42,708 nt of DNA from ASMP01 sp964617015 (GCA_964617015.1 CAZTVG010000006.1:1-42708), one strand, 5' to 3'; shown: positions 13,102 to 21,766, numbered from the stretch's first letter. Notes: generated by a model from the sequence alone, not told the origin. Program-made: numbers and translations.

Positions 13102-13148
13102 ACTGTCCCCTGCGTTTCCTTCATAAGTTCAGGAAAGACCACGGGACC
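13089..13148 (-). repeat. Tandem copy of the tRNA-Val first 13 bases
   Basis: GGTCCCGTGGTCT, the first 13 bases of the disrupted tRNA (13089-13101), recurs exactly at 13136-13148, 47 bases upstream. Between them lies TTTCCT-N10-AGGAAA, a small hairpin, followed by GCAGGGGAC. It may be a relic of an earlier insertion or a duplicated tRNA start. The rest of the gap 13102-13269 shows only the promoter of the next gene. Confidence 0.5.
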
Positions 13149-13269
13149 TTATTTTAAATTTTAAAGGATTAGGACTTTTAAGTTTTTCCTCATGTATTTT
13201 ATTTCATAAAATGACTTCGTCGCTTTGCACGTCGTAAGCTTTATAAGTGTTAAAAAAATAGTTTCACTA

Positions 13270-15093
13270 ATGAAAAAGGACAATAATCCTGAAATCCAAG
13301 GCATTCCTGAAATGGAACTGGATAATAAGTATTCTGCAAAAAAAATTCCCCTTCCCGAGAGTTCTGAGAAAATACAGAAAGAACTTGAAAAAACAAAAAA
13401 AGAGCTTGAAAAACTAAAGGCTGTTATAGTCAGGAAATATCCCTTTACCCAGGCAATCGGAATTCTTCCACCTCAATCAGTAAAGCTTTTTATCGAAGAT
13501 GAGATTGGGGAAGATGTTCCCCGCGAGGAGCTTGAAAAACTTTTGAAGAAAGTCCATCTCTACATAATAATTCCCGAGGAAAAATTCAAGGATATTCCAA
13601 AGATAAAAAAAGAGATTATTGCAGAACTGACCAAAACAAAGCAGGATGCATGGATTTATCTTAAAACTCCTGTGGACATATGGAATGCGTGCCTTGACAG
13701 CAAGTTTGAAATTGTGAGCGCAATCGGAATGTCTTTTCCAATCCATGACAGGGGAATTCTTTCTTCACTGAGAGTTGCAGAAATCCATAAATCACTTGTT
13801 TTGCAGAAGTTTGACAAATACGTTGTTTCCTATGTTATTGCTGGCAGCCTTGTCAGAGGAGATGTAACCAAGGAATCTGATGTTGATTCTTTTATAATTA
13901 TCAATGATACAGATGTAAAGAAAATGCCCCGCCTGGAATTAAAGGAAAGGCTGAGAAGCATGATTTACCAGTATATTGCGGAAGCGTCTGCTCTGGCCGG
14001 AATCAAGAAAAATATTCTTAATGTTCAGGTTTACCTTCTGACCGATTTCTGGGAATCTGTAAAAGATGCCCACCCGGTTATGTTCACTTTTATTCGTGAC
14101 GGAGTCCCTCTGCACGACAAGGGAACTTTCCTTCCGTGGAAAGCTCTTCTCAAGATGGGACGTTTAAAGCCAAGTCCTGAAGCTATTGATATGTTCATGT
14201 CAATGGGGGACAAAACAGTTAAGAGAGCAAAAGCAACCCTTCTTGATATTCTTGTTCAGGACATTTACTGGGGTGTTATAACTCCATCCCAGGCACTGTT
14301 AATGCTCTATGGCCTTCCGCCGCCAACACCAAAGCAAACTGTGAGTGAGATGAAAAAGATTTTTGTTGACAAGGAAAACATGCTGGAAAAAAAATATCTT
14401 AACATTCTTGAAAGAATTGTAAAAACCTACAAGGATTTTGAGCATGAAAAGATTAAGGAGATAAAAGGAGCAGAAATTGACAGGCTGCTAAAAGGTACAG
14501 AAGATTATCTGAAAAGACTCAAGGAACTGAGAAAACAGATTGAAAAAAGAACCCAGGAGAAGACAATAGAGCAAATCCATAAAGACATATTCAATCTTAT
14601 GGAGGCTATTTTTGGAAAAAAATCCCAGACAGCGATTATTTCTGAATTCGAGGGTTTTGTGAAAAAGGGTAAATTCACCCAGCAACATCTGAGAATTTTA
14701 AAAGAGATCATAGGTGCAAAAGCAGAATTCAGGAAAGGAAAACTAAATGCCCATAAAGTTGAGGAAGCAAGGAAAAATGCGGCAATTCTGATTAATGATT
14801 TGATTGATTACTCACAGAGAAGCGACCTCGTTTCATTGGAAAAGGGAAGGATGAGACTTAGATATAATAAATCCGGAAAAAACATGGTTGCCGAGCTTCT
14901 GCACTGCAACAAAATTAGCTTCCTTTTCAGGGAAGGAACTGTAAAAAAAATTACAGACAAGATTGAGGATTCAGGCATGAAAGAGGTTTCAGAATGCGTC
15001 GAGCAGCAGAAGTCAAGAAAAAGTCTTGAAATAAACCCGAAGGTTTTTGAAATAGTAAAAAAAGAAATTGGGGATTTTGAGATTGTTTTATGA
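13270..15093 (+). CDS. Nucleotidyltransferase-domain protein with helical C-terminal region
   Basis: The protein has 607 residues from the ATG at 13270. A TATA-like CTTTATAAG about 27 bases upstream favours this start over one 45 bases earlier. Residues about 30-55 are coiled coil. The core is a MNT/pol-beta-type nucleotidyltransferase with GSLVRGDVTKESDVD at 192-206 (GS...DxD metal-binding motif). After it come a helical segment like that of the paralogue at 22433 (TPEAI/SPEAI, YWG/YWS, EIKGAEID/NLKGVEID) and a further helical C-terminal region. The family transfers NMP to proteins, RNA or small molecules; the target is unknown. It lies directly outside the integrated element and overlaps a truncated phosphatase gene. 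Confidence 0.75.
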   Translation: MKKDNNPEIQGIPEMELDNKYSAKKIPLPESSEKIQKELEKTKKELEKLKAVIVRKYPFTQAIGILPPQSVKLFIEDEIGEDVPREELEKLLKKVHLYIIIPEEKFKDIPKIKKEIIAELTKTKQDAWIYLKTPVDIWNACLDSKFEIVSAIGMSFPIHDRGILSSLRVAEIHKSLVLQKFDKYVVSYVIAGSLVRGDVTKESDVDSFIIINDTDVKKMPRLELKERLRSMIYQYIAEASALAGIKKNILNVQVYLLTDFWESVKDAHPVMFTFIRDGVPLHDKGTFLPWKALLKMGRLKPSPEAIDMFMSMGDKTVKRAKATLLDILVQDIYWGVITPSQALLMLYGLPPPTPKQTVSEMKKIFVDKENMLEKKYLNILERIVKTYKDFEHEKIKEIKGAEIDRLLKGTEDYLKRLKELRKQIEKRTQEKTIEQIHKDIFNLMEAIFGKKSQTAIISEFEGFVKKGKFTQQHLRILKEIIGAKAEFRKGKLNAHKVEEARKNAAILINDLIDYSQRSDLVSLEKGRMRLRYNKSGKNMVAELLHCNKISFLFREGTVKKITDKIEDSGMKEVSECVEQQKSRKSLEINPKVFEIVKKEIGDFEIVL

Positions 15094-15161
15094 AAATATT
15101 TTTTGTCTGCAGGGGAAATGTCGGAAGAAGCCAGATGGCGGAAGTCATTATTAATTTCTAA
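15090..15161 (+). pseudogene. Truncated low-molecular-weight protein tyrosine phosphatase
   Basis: The frame overlaps the previous stop (ATGA) and encodes 23 residues beginning MKIFFVCRGNVGRSQMAEVI, then ends. This is the N-terminal strand and active-site loop C-x5-R-S of LMW phosphatases or arsenate reductases, which are normally about 130-150 residues long. Everything after the first helix is missing. The break coincides with the start of the surface-glycan cluster, so an insertion or deletion probably removed the rest. Confidence 0.7.
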
Positions 15162-15228
15162 AAAACTGTTATGACTTAATAGTTATAACAAACGAAAAGC
15201 ATATAAACTTCTTTTGATATAAAAATTT

Positions 15229-16083
15229 ATGGAAAGTATATTGCTCAGTTCGGCAGGTGTTACAGCGAGAATAAGCACAGATAGAGGTACGCTCGACAGA
15301 ATATTATCTGATAAATTTACAAGTCATTATCTCCCCGATTTGGAAGTTGGAGGAGACAGAGCGGATGTAGAAGTTTTAGCAACTAGGGACCAGGATAGGA
15401 TTTCTAGAACAGATTACCCAACAATATACTTGAGAGAAGATTTAGATGGGAGAAGTTTTGTGGTTTCAGCAGAATATTTATTAGAGAGGGCTAGACAAGA
15501 AAAGTATGGGGTCTGTACTTTAAATTCATCTTCTGTTCAAAGAAATGGTAAGGGTGTAGTCTTCTATGGTGCAGCATCAAATCTTGGTAAAAGTACTTTT
15601 GCTCTTGATTTGACGAGTAGTGGATTTACCCATTATTCTGATGAAAAGACCTTAGTAGATATTGAAAATGGAAGATTAGTGGGAGGTTCTAGAAGTATTC
15701 CCCTTAGAAAATGGTTACTTAGAGAGAGACTTGGAGAAGAAGATAGGGGGAGCTTTCACAGGATTGATTTAGAGGGAAATAATGATGAACCTAAAGTTAG
15801 TATGTTTATTTTGCCCCATTATGATAATGGCTTGGATGTACCGAGAATTGAGGGGCTTGAAGATTTAGACCTTTTCTGGGGCCTTTCGGGAGAATTTTCT
15901 AGGAGAATTAGGGGAACTTCAAGATATATTAATAATTTTAGTCATCAACTCCCCTCATTAGATACAGAAGAACTAACCAATTGGAGGGTAAATGCCCTCA
16001 AACAATTTGTGAAAGGTACTAATGGATATTATTTCCAAGGTAACTCACATCAATTAGTTGAATTTGTAAATGGCAAGCTTTAA
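15229..16083 (+). CDS. HPr-kinase-like P-loop protein
   Basis: The 284-residue protein carries a Walker A motif GAASNLGKST at 114-123, preceded by GKGVVFY and followed by FTHYSDEKTLVDIENGRLVG. This arrangement (P-loop, then a short helix and Y-S/A-D-E/D) is that of the HprK C-terminal domain and its relatives in surface-polysaccharide and peptide-modification clusters. The N-terminal 100 residues are not recognised. A TATA-like CATATAAAC about 27 bases upstream supports the start. It opens a plus-strand unit with two glycosyltransferases and a Nudix hydrolase, so phosphorylation of a sugar, lipid or protein carrier in glycan assembly is a reasonable inference. Confidence 0.7.
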   Translation: MESILLSSAGVTARISTDRGTLDRILSDKFTSHYLPDLEVGGDRADVEVLATRDQDRISRTDYPTIYLREDLDGRSFVVSAEYLLERARQEKYGVCTLNSSSVQRNGKGVVFYGAASNLGKSTFALDLTSSGFTHYSDEKTLVDIENGRLVGGSRSIPLRKWLLRERLGEEDRGSFHRIDLEGNNDEPKVSMFILPHYDNGLDVPRIEGLEDLDLFWGLSGEFSRRIRGTSRYINNFSHQLPSLDTEELTNWRVNALKQFVKGTNGYYFQGNSHQLVEFVNGKL

Positions 16084-17155
16084 TAAAATGAAGATATCTA
16101 TTTTGATGAGGTATGCTAATCCGCCCGCAGGTGGTGCAGAAAATTCGCTTCTTACATTAGCTAAACTACTTAGCAAAGCACATGATATTCAATTAATCTC
16201 CCTTGGATATAAAAATCAAGAGACTTTTTATCAGAGTATACCAATAAAAGAGATTAGATTTAGAGATATGGTCTATGATGGTCCTCTAACCATTAGGGAG
16301 ATGCATAAAAAGAAAATAATTAATTCTAAAATTGCAGACAAGGTTATACCCCTTATCTCAAATCATTCTCCAGATATAATTATTAGCCAGCATGAAGCCG
16401 CATTTATTGTTCCGATGTATAAAAAATATTCAAATAAGATTTTTAGGTGGATTCATATGATTAATGGTCTAGAATATACAAAATTTCAGGAACCAACAAG
16501 TAGTCTTGATTATTTCCTTAGAAAGATATTCGGAAGGTATCTAGAAACATTAACTATAAAGATTATTAGAGAAGCAGATAGAGTAATTTTTCCTAGTGAA
16601 TATTTGATGAATAAATATCCAAAAAAGTATGCAAGCAAATATGATATAGTTAGCCCCTTTATTAGTCTTAAGAGATTCCTTGCTGTGAATAATAATTCTA
16701 AAGGAAAAATTCTCCATATAAAAGGCACAAAGTCAAAGGGTATTGAAATTACTCTTGAACTTGCAAAAAAATTCCCAAAGGAAAAATTCATAATTTGCGG
16801 AAAGATTGAAGAAAAATACCTAAAAAAAATTTCTGAATTGTTCAATGTTCAATTAACTGGTTATTCTCCCATGGAATCTATTTATGAGCAGTCTAAACTG
16901 TTATTGGTTCCTACTCTCAATGGAGAAACATTTAGTATTTCTGCTGTAGAAGCCCAAGCTGCTGGATTGAATGTCCTAATTAATAAGGGAGGAATCCCTG
17001 CTCCAAAAGATTCTTTCGTAAACTCAATTAGTTTATCTAAATGGAATAATGCATTGAAAGGAGGTGGGAATCGATTACAAAGAACACAATTAAAAAGGTA
17101 CGATTGCAATTATCAGTATAAAAAATTTATAAAAATAATCGAAGATATGATATGA
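16070..17155 (+). CDS. Glycosyltransferase family 4 (GT-B)
   Basis: The protein has 361 residues (355 if the ATG at 16088, which lies after the previous stop, is used). The N-terminal PPAGGAENSL is the acceptor-side Gly-Gly loop of GT4 enzymes. The C-terminal ETFSISAVEAQAAGLNVLIN, with Glu residues seven apart (E-x7-E), is the donor phosphate-binding signature, followed by a GG-I-P loop. Cytoplasmic, probably acting on lipid-linked sugars. It is coupled to the HprK-like gene and overlaps the Nudix gene by 4 bases. The exact sugar cannot be inferred. Confidence 0.82.
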   Translation: MASFNKMKISILMRYANPPAGGAENSLLTLAKLLSKAHDIQLISLGYKNQETFYQSIPIKEIRFRDMVYDGPLTIREMHKKKIINSKIADKVIPLISNHSPDIIISQHEAAFIVPMYKKYSNKIFRWIHMINGLEYTKFQEPTSSLDYFLRKIFGRYLETLTIKIIREADRVIFPSEYLMNKYPKKYASKYDIVSPFISLKRFLAVNNNSKGKILHIKGTKSKGIEITLELAKKFPKEKFIICGKIEEKYLKKISELFNVQLTGYSPMESIYEQSKLLLVPTLNGETFSISAVEAQAAGLNVLINKGGIPAPKDSFVNSISLSKWNNALKGGGNRLQRTQLKRYDCNYQYKKFIKIIEDMI

Positions 17156-17667
17156 AATATGAACGTGAATATATGGGAATGAAAATATTTTCTGAATTTG
17201 TTGATTCTAGTGAGTTAACTAACGAAGAAAAAGAGCTCCCAGTTACTCAAATGTCTTGTATTTGTTTTGACAACCAAGGAAAAGTTCTCATAGTTAGCGA
17301 CCGACCAGATAGATGGATAATTCCTGGTGGTAAACCAGAAGAAGGAGAAACTATGGAAGAATCAGTCAGGAGAGAAGTGCTTGAAGAGGCATGTGTGGAG
17401 CTTGGAGAAGTTAAATTTGTTGGAATGATGAAGGTCCATTTTCAAGACAATCCCAATAAAGATGAGGGGGATAATTTTCTTCAAGCTAGATTTGTTGGAA
17501 ATATATCCAATATCTTAGAGTCAAAAGAAGACCCTGCAACTGGCAGGATTTTTGAAAGAAAGTTTGTTTCTTCCGAAGAATTTTCATCTTACATTAAATG
17601 GCCTGAATCAGAAGAATTAATCTCTAAGGCAAAAGAATCGATTCTAGGCCTTAATGAAGTTGCCTGA
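17152..17667 (+). CDS. Nudix hydrolase in glycan cluster
   Basis: The 171-residue protein has a Nudix box at 60-82: G60-x5-E66-x7-R74-E75-V-x-E78-E79-A-C-V. The usual Gly before the last hydrophobic residue is Cys81. All metal-binding glutamates are kept. It overlaps the GT4 gene by 4 bases and the GT2 gene by 14 bases, so all are co-translated. In this setting a nucleotide-sugar or CDP-alcohol substrate is possible. Confidence 0.85.
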   Translation: MKYEREYMGMKIFSEFVDSSELTNEEKELPVTQMSCICFDNQGKVLIVSDRPDRWIIPGGKPEEGETMEESVRREVLEEACVELGEVKFVGMMKVHFQDNPNKDEGDNFLQARFVGNISNILESKEDPATGRIFERKFVSSEEFSSYIKWPESEELISKAKESILGLNEVA

Positions 17668-18637
17668 TTATTATATCTGTATTCCTGTTTATAATGAGGA
17701 AAAAAGACTTTATCGATGTATAAAGAATTTTAATGAAGCAATAATACTTGCGAGTAAACCACTAAAGACTATTATTTGTCTTAATGGATGTACTGATAAT
17801 TCTAAAGAAGTTGCAAAAAAATGTTATTTAGATTTTCCACAATTAGGTATTGAAGTTATAACAAGCAAGAAAGGAAAAATAAATGCACAGGAGAAAATTT
17901 TGAAATTTGTAAAACCGGGAAAAGTAGTATTTTTTACAGACTCAGATACTTTTATTGAAAAAGATGCAATCAAGAATATTCTAAAGGAACTAAAGAAAAA
18001 TAGTGAATTAATAGCCGTTGGGGGTTTTCCAGTTGCAGTAAAATATTCCGGATTAAATCCAATTAAGACAATATTTGATAGAGTTTTAAATATTCGTTCA
18101 AGATATCCTATGGTGGAGATCAGTAAACTTGATGTATCTAAATATCATCGACTTGCAGTTAAAGACCCTCAATGTATTAATACATCTCCGAAGCACGAAC
18201 TACAATCAAAAATATTTTTTCATGGAAGGTTATTTGCATTAAAATCAAAAAAATATTGGGATAAACCCAATCTTAGAAAGGGAGTTATTGGAGACGATTC
18301 CTACATACCCGATTATATCATTTACAATTATGGTAAAAGTAGAATTAGAATAAGGTATGATTCTATAGTTTATTATGACCCTTTTATTTCCTTATCGGAG
18401 CATTATAGGACCTATAAACGAACATATTTTGATTTGAATAATCTGAGAAAAGGTTATCCTGAATTTACGAGCATAAGAGACCACTCGTCATTAAAACTTG
18501 ATTGGAATTATATTCAAAAATTGACTCCCATTACAAGAATTTATTTTAGACTGTTTAGTGCATTCAGAAAAATTGAAACAATCTTATTTAATAAATCAAA
18601 AGATAATCTTCCTAGTAAGATTTGGATTAAGAATTAA
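17654..18637 (+). CDS. Glycosyltransferase family 2 (GT-A)
   Basis: The 327-residue protein starts with the GT2 nucleotide-binding strand YYICIPVYNEEKRLYRC, then TIICLNGCTDNS. The metal-binding DxD is D96-S-D98 (FFTDSDTF). Residues about 180-260 with HGRLFALKSK and GVIGDDSYIPDYI provide the acceptor loop and a catalytic Asp candidate (GDDSYI). No membrane helices are seen, so it is a soluble or peripheral enzyme. It is the last gene of the plus-strand glycan unit and overlaps by 11 bases, tail to tail, with a second GT4 gene on the minus strand. Confidence 0.83.
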   Translation: MKLPDYYICIPVYNEEKRLYRCIKNFNEAIILASKPLKTIICLNGCTDNSKEVAKKCYLDFPQLGIEVITSKKGKINAQEKILKFVKPGKVVFFTDSDTFIEKDAIKNILKELKKNSELIAVGGFPVAVKYSGLNPIKTIFDRVLNIRSRYPMVEISKLDVSKYHRLAVKDPQCINTSPKHELQSKIFFHGRLFALKSKKYWDKPNLRKGVIGDDSYIPDYIIYNYGKSRIRIRYDSIVYYDPFISLSEHYRTYKRTYFDLNNLRKGYPEFTSIRDHSSLKLDWNYIQKLTPITRIYFRLFSAFRKIETILFNKSKDNLPSKIWIKN

Positions 18638-19730
18638 ATATCATCCAAACTTTCTTTGTTTGTGTTTTCCATGAAAAATCTTTTAAAGATTTTTTAGCAG
18701 TTTTTGAAACCTGCTCTCTTAATATATCATTTTCTAATAAACAGTCAATCCATTTTGATAGTTCTTTATGATTCTTGGGGGGGAAAAGAAATCCATTCTT
18801 CCCATCTTCAATTAATTCTGTATTGCTACATGCATTAGCTGCTATGACAACACAACCTAAATTCATAGCCTCTAATAATGTTGTTATAACCCCTTCTCTT
18901 TTGTAAGAAGGGAATACTGATAACCTTGAAGAGAGTATTAATTTTTTTAGTTCTTTATCTGAAACTCTTCCTTTAAATTCAACATTTTTCTCAATGCCGC
19001 ATTTTTTTGCAAGTTTTTCAAGATAGATTTTTTCAGGGCCTTCGCCAATTATGATTACAGAGATATCTTTATTTCGCTTTGAATTTTCCCTTAAAGCCTT
19101 TATGAGCGTATCAACACCTTTTATTTTAATTAATCTTCCAAAATAAATTATATCCTTAGTTTTCTTTTTTTTAGCCGTAAAAATACAGGGATTAATTGCA
19201 TTATGAACAACATTTATTTTTTTACGGATATTATGAAGTTTCTTCCACCCCTTTCCCACATAACTAGAAACTGCAATTATTTGGTCTGCTTTTTTAATCG
19301 CGTCTGATTCAATTTGCCTTTTTTTATCTGGAAGTCCGTGTAGATGAAGATGAACCATTACATCTTTTGGAGAATATAAACAATCCACAGTATAATGATA
19401 ACTTATATTTGTAAAATCTCTTGAATAGCATACTTTATTTGCCTCCTCAGAAAATAATCTAGATTCTTTATCCCATTGTAGAGGTTTCGTTGCTTTTTTA
19501 AATTTTGTAAATAACTTATCAAGTTTAGTTGATTTAATGAGAATTATTTTATTTTTGCATTTTCTATAAAATCTTTTGAACCACTCACTTTTTTCAGGAG
19601 CATCGTACGTAACAAGAGTTATATTCTTTTTTTGCCTGATCGATTCTTCTAAAAAATTAAGGATGAATCTTTCAGCCCCACCATAGTAATAAGATACTCG
19701 GGGGGCATGAAGAGCGAACTTTCTTTTCAT
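18627..19730 (-). CDS. Glycosyltransferase family 4 (GT-B)
   Basis: The product has 367 residues from the ATG at 19730 (MKRKFALHAPRVSYYYGGAE); an ATG five codons upstream is also open. The Gly-Gly-Ala-Glu acceptor loop is near residue 19. DIIYFGRLIKIKGVDTLIKA is the start of the donor domain, and REGVITTLLEAMNLGCVVIA the E-x7-E signature, followed by CSNTELIEDGKNGFLFPP. It is a standard GT4 retaining enzyme of the cell-surface glycan cluster, on the opposite strand to the other members and ending inside the GT2 gene. Confidence 0.85.
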   Translation of the reverse strand: MKRKFALHAPRVSYYYGGAERFILNFLEESIRQKKNITLVTYDAPEKSEWFKRFYRKCKNKIILIKSTKLDKLFTKFKKATKPLQWDKESRLFSEEANKVCYSRDFTNISYHYTVDCLYSPKDVMVHLHLHGLPDKKRQIESDAIKKADQIIAVSSYVGKGWKKLHNIRKKINVVHNAINPCIFTAKKKKTKDIIYFGRLIKIKGVDTLIKALRENSKRNKDISVIIIGEGPEKIYLEKLAKKCGIEKNVEFKGRVSDKELKKLILSSRLSVFPSYKREGVITTLLEAMNLGCVVIAANACSNTELIEDGKNGFLFPPKNHKELSKWIDCLLENDILREQVSKTAKKSLKDFSWKTQTKKVWMIFNS

Positions 19731-19833
19731 AAATATTACTAACAAAACAAGTTTAAATTATTTTTTGATACAATATCCACGCAACAAATCTTTTAAATTC
19801 CAAATCCCTAAAAAATCTATTATAATAATCATT

Positions 19834-19953
19834 ATGGAAACAGTGTCTGGTTTTTTCTTCAGTGATTATATAGATGAATGTTTGAAAAATTCAAAGGATT
19901 ATGTTGAAAGGCAACAAATGACTCTTGATGGTTTTAAGAAAAAGTTATCTTAA
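19834..19953 (+). CDS. Possible 39-residue protein
   Basis: The short frame begins METVSGFFFSDYIDECLKNS and ends in a basic helix (TLDGFKKKLS). A longer start at 19765 is open but its extra residues (KSIIIIIM) look like untranslated AT-rich sequence. No family is recognised. The frame lies at the right border of the glycan cluster and may be a fragment. The rest of the stretch to 20076 shows no convincing gene. Confidence 0.3.
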   Translation: METVSGFFFSDYIDECLKNSKDYVERQQMTLDGFKKKLS

Positions 19954-20076
19954 TTACTTAAACACTTCTCCATACATCCTCTTTTCAATCCTATCCTTAT
20001 CATTCTCAAAACACCCTTTAACTTAACAATGCAATCTCTTAGGAAACTTTAAAAACCATTTTTCTAATTAATTAAT

Positions 20077-20180
20077 ATGACAAAAGTGAATCAAAGATTC
20101 TCATTCATTCGCATTAAGGAGAAATCCAAATGAGAGCAAAAAATAAATTTTTAGCCGCATTTTTTACAAACAAAAAATGA
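20077..20180 (+). other. Two overlapping tiny frames upstream of the eL33 gene
   Basis: A TATA-like CTTTAAAAAC at about 20047-20056 points to transcription start at or near the ATG at 20077. From there an 18-codon frame (20077-20133) ends in ATGA, which starts a 16-codon frame (20130-20180). That frame has AGGAG 8 bases before it and itself ends in the ATGA that starts eL33. Both peptides are basic. This chain of stop-start overlaps could couple eL33 translation to reading of the leader; chance or gene remnants are alternatives. Confidence 0.35.
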
Positions 20181-20434
20181 AAGGAAGAGTTATCCAGTTC
20201 AGAAGAGGCAGACATACTGTTCACGAAAGGCATTTTCTTATAGAAATAGAAAATATTTCAAACAGGAAGGATGCTGAAAAACTCAAAGGAAAGGAAGTCA
20301 AATGGAAATCTCCTGCCGGAAAAATAATCAATGGAAAAATTTCAGCGCCTCACGGAAATAAAGGTCTTGTTCGCGCTATTTTTGAAAAAGGTCTGCCCGG
20401 ACAGGCTGTTACAACAGAGGTAAATGTAAAATGA
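20177..20434 (+). CDS. rpl35ae: Large ribosomal subunit protein eL33 (L35Ae)
   Basis: The 85-residue protein is close to the usual archaeal length for this family. Recognisable features are the first strand KGRVIQFRRGRHTVHERHFL, the central GKEVKWKSPAGKIINGKI and the G-N-K-G-LVRAIFEKGLPGQA motif near the C-terminus. It binds 23S rRNA on the large subunit. The start codon overlaps the stop of a tiny upstream frame. The uL16 gene follows after 130 bases. A 43-codon frame in that gap overlaps the stop but is not protein-like enough to call. Confidence 0.92.
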   Translation: MKGRVIQFRRGRHTVHERHFLIEIENISNRKDAEKLKGKEVKWKSPAGKIINGKISAPHGNKGLVRAIFEKGLPGQAVTTEVNVK

Positions 20435-20564
20435 TGGATAAAACTTTTGGAGGAAAAATTTTAATGTGTGTAAAATCAAGTTTGAACAAGGTTACTCTAA
20501 AACCCCATTTTTATATTAACAATAAAATAAATTCTGCAAAGCAGACAAATTCAATTTTATAAAT

Positions 20565-21101
20565 ATGGCATTAAGGAAAGCATCGGCATACTCAAAGAAG
20601 AGAGTTGTTCCTTTTACAAGGATAAGCAAAAAGAAAGGAAAGTCCTACATAAAGACGCTTCCGGAGCAGAAAATCGTTAAATTCAGCATGGGTTCTGAAA
20701 AGCTTTACAGTAAGGGGAAACTTCCACATAAGCTTACACTGATTTCTGAAGAAAATGTTCAGATAAGGCACAACGCACTCGAAGCATGCAGACAGTACAT
20801 AAATAAAAAACTTGAGGAAGAGCTTTCAGGACAGTATTTGTTCAAGGTAATTCCTTTTCCCCATCACATCCAGAGGGAAAATAAAATGCTTACTGCTCCG
20901 GGAGCTGACAGGATGCAATCAGGGATGCAGCTGTCTTACGGAAAAACTGCAGGAAAAGCCGCAATTGTAAAGCCCGGTTCCAGGATATTTTTTGTGGCTG
21001 TTCATGATGAAAAAGCTGCCCAATTTGTAAGAGAAACCCTGAAAAAAATCAAGTCAAAACTTCCTTGCAAAACAAAAGTAATCTATGAGGCTGCCAAATA
21101 G
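20565..21101 (+). CDS. rpl10e: Large ribosomal subunit protein uL16 (archaeal L10e)
   Basis: The 178-residue protein starts MALRKASAYSKKRVVPFTRI and shows the L10e landmarks: NVQIRHNALEACRQYINKKL, FKVIPFPHHIQRENKMLTAPGADRMQSGM (the loop that reaches toward the peptidyl transferase centre) and GKAAIVKPGSRIFFV. The length is typical of archaeal L10e. A TATA-like TTTTATA and T-rich stretch lie directly upstream. It is a core translation gene located beside eL33. Confidence 0.95.
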   Translation: MALRKASAYSKKRVVPFTRISKKKGKSYIKTLPEQKIVKFSMGSEKLYSKGKLPHKLTLISEENVQIRHNALEACRQYINKKLEEELSGQYLFKVIPFPHHIQRENKMLTAPGADRMQSGMQLSYGKTAGKAAIVKPGSRIFFVAVHDEKAAQFVRETLKKIKSKLPCKTKVIYEAAK

Positions 21102-21178
21102 AATTATTTGTTAATTACTAAGTGGTAACATATTAGAAAGATTTATAAATGTGGGTTTTCTTGAAATTTAAAGATAAA

Positions 21179-21766
21179 ATGACATCAAAAACTCAAAGAC
21201 CAACTTTTGAAAAATACCAGTATGCTGGATTAGCATCGCGTTTAATTGGGTCTGAAGAAAGCGCTAGATATGTGCCTGGTGCGCTTGAAGTCCTTGCTGG
21301 CAAAGGAGGTCTGAATTTGGGTGAAGAAGCACTTGGCTTTATTAGGGGAACTCAGGCTTCTGAAAAAGGTATTGAAACAGCTATAAATGTTTATCATGCA
21401 AAATTTGAAGAGGAAAGAGGTAAATACAATCCTGGTGATTTAATTCAATGGTATGATTCTGTTTTAGGAGACTTGAATACCGAAGAAAAAGAAACTATTG
21501 GAAGAACCTTGGGAGAATATAAGGAAACAATTGGAGAAATAAAAAAGAAAGTCGAAGAATTTATGTACAAGCTTAAGGCTCCTGAAGGAATTAAAGATAA
21601 ATTTACTCCAGAAGAGTTATCTGAAGCTAAAGAAGCTCTGAAAAAATACGAAAAGGTTTTAACAGTTATGGAAATATTAGACACATATAAGTTTGAGGAA
21701 TTGAGACCTGCTGCAGTCAACGCAACAAGGAAGATAGAACTTAAAGGCCTGGCTTCAAAACTTTAA
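21179..21766 (+). CDS. Helical protein of unknown function
   Basis: The product has 195 residues from the ATG at 21179; TATA-like GATTTATAAA about 30 bases upstream favours this start over one 30 bases earlier. The N-terminal 75 residues (YAGLASRLIGSEESARYVPG) form a helical domain; 100-160 are charged helices with heptad character (GEIKKKVEEFMYKLKAPEGI). No signal peptide or catalytic motif. It is followed after 13 bases by an anchored protein and then another small gene, forming a three-gene unit. No family recognised. Confidence 0.65.
   Translation: MTSKTQRPTFEKYQYAGLASRLIGSEESARYVPGALEVLAGKGGLNLGEEALGFIRGTQASEKGIETAINVYHAKFEEERGKYNPGDLIQWYDSVLGDLNTEEKETIGRTLGEYKETIGEIKKKVEEFMYKLKAPEGIKDKFTPEELSEAKEALKKYEKVLTVMEILDTYKFEELRPAAVNATRKIELKGLASKL

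Noticed and set aside
19954..20022. Minus-strand open stretch ending CFENDKDRIEKRMYGEVFK, like a protein C-terminus.
   Set aside because: It is only about 22 codons long with a stop directly upstream and no start. It may be a gene remnant at the cluster border, but nothing else supports it.
20431..20562. 43-codon frame overlapping the eL33 stop (ATGA).
   Set aside because: The overlap is suggestive, but the product is composed like AT-rich spacer and the interval must also hold the uL16 promoter. Not called without conservation.
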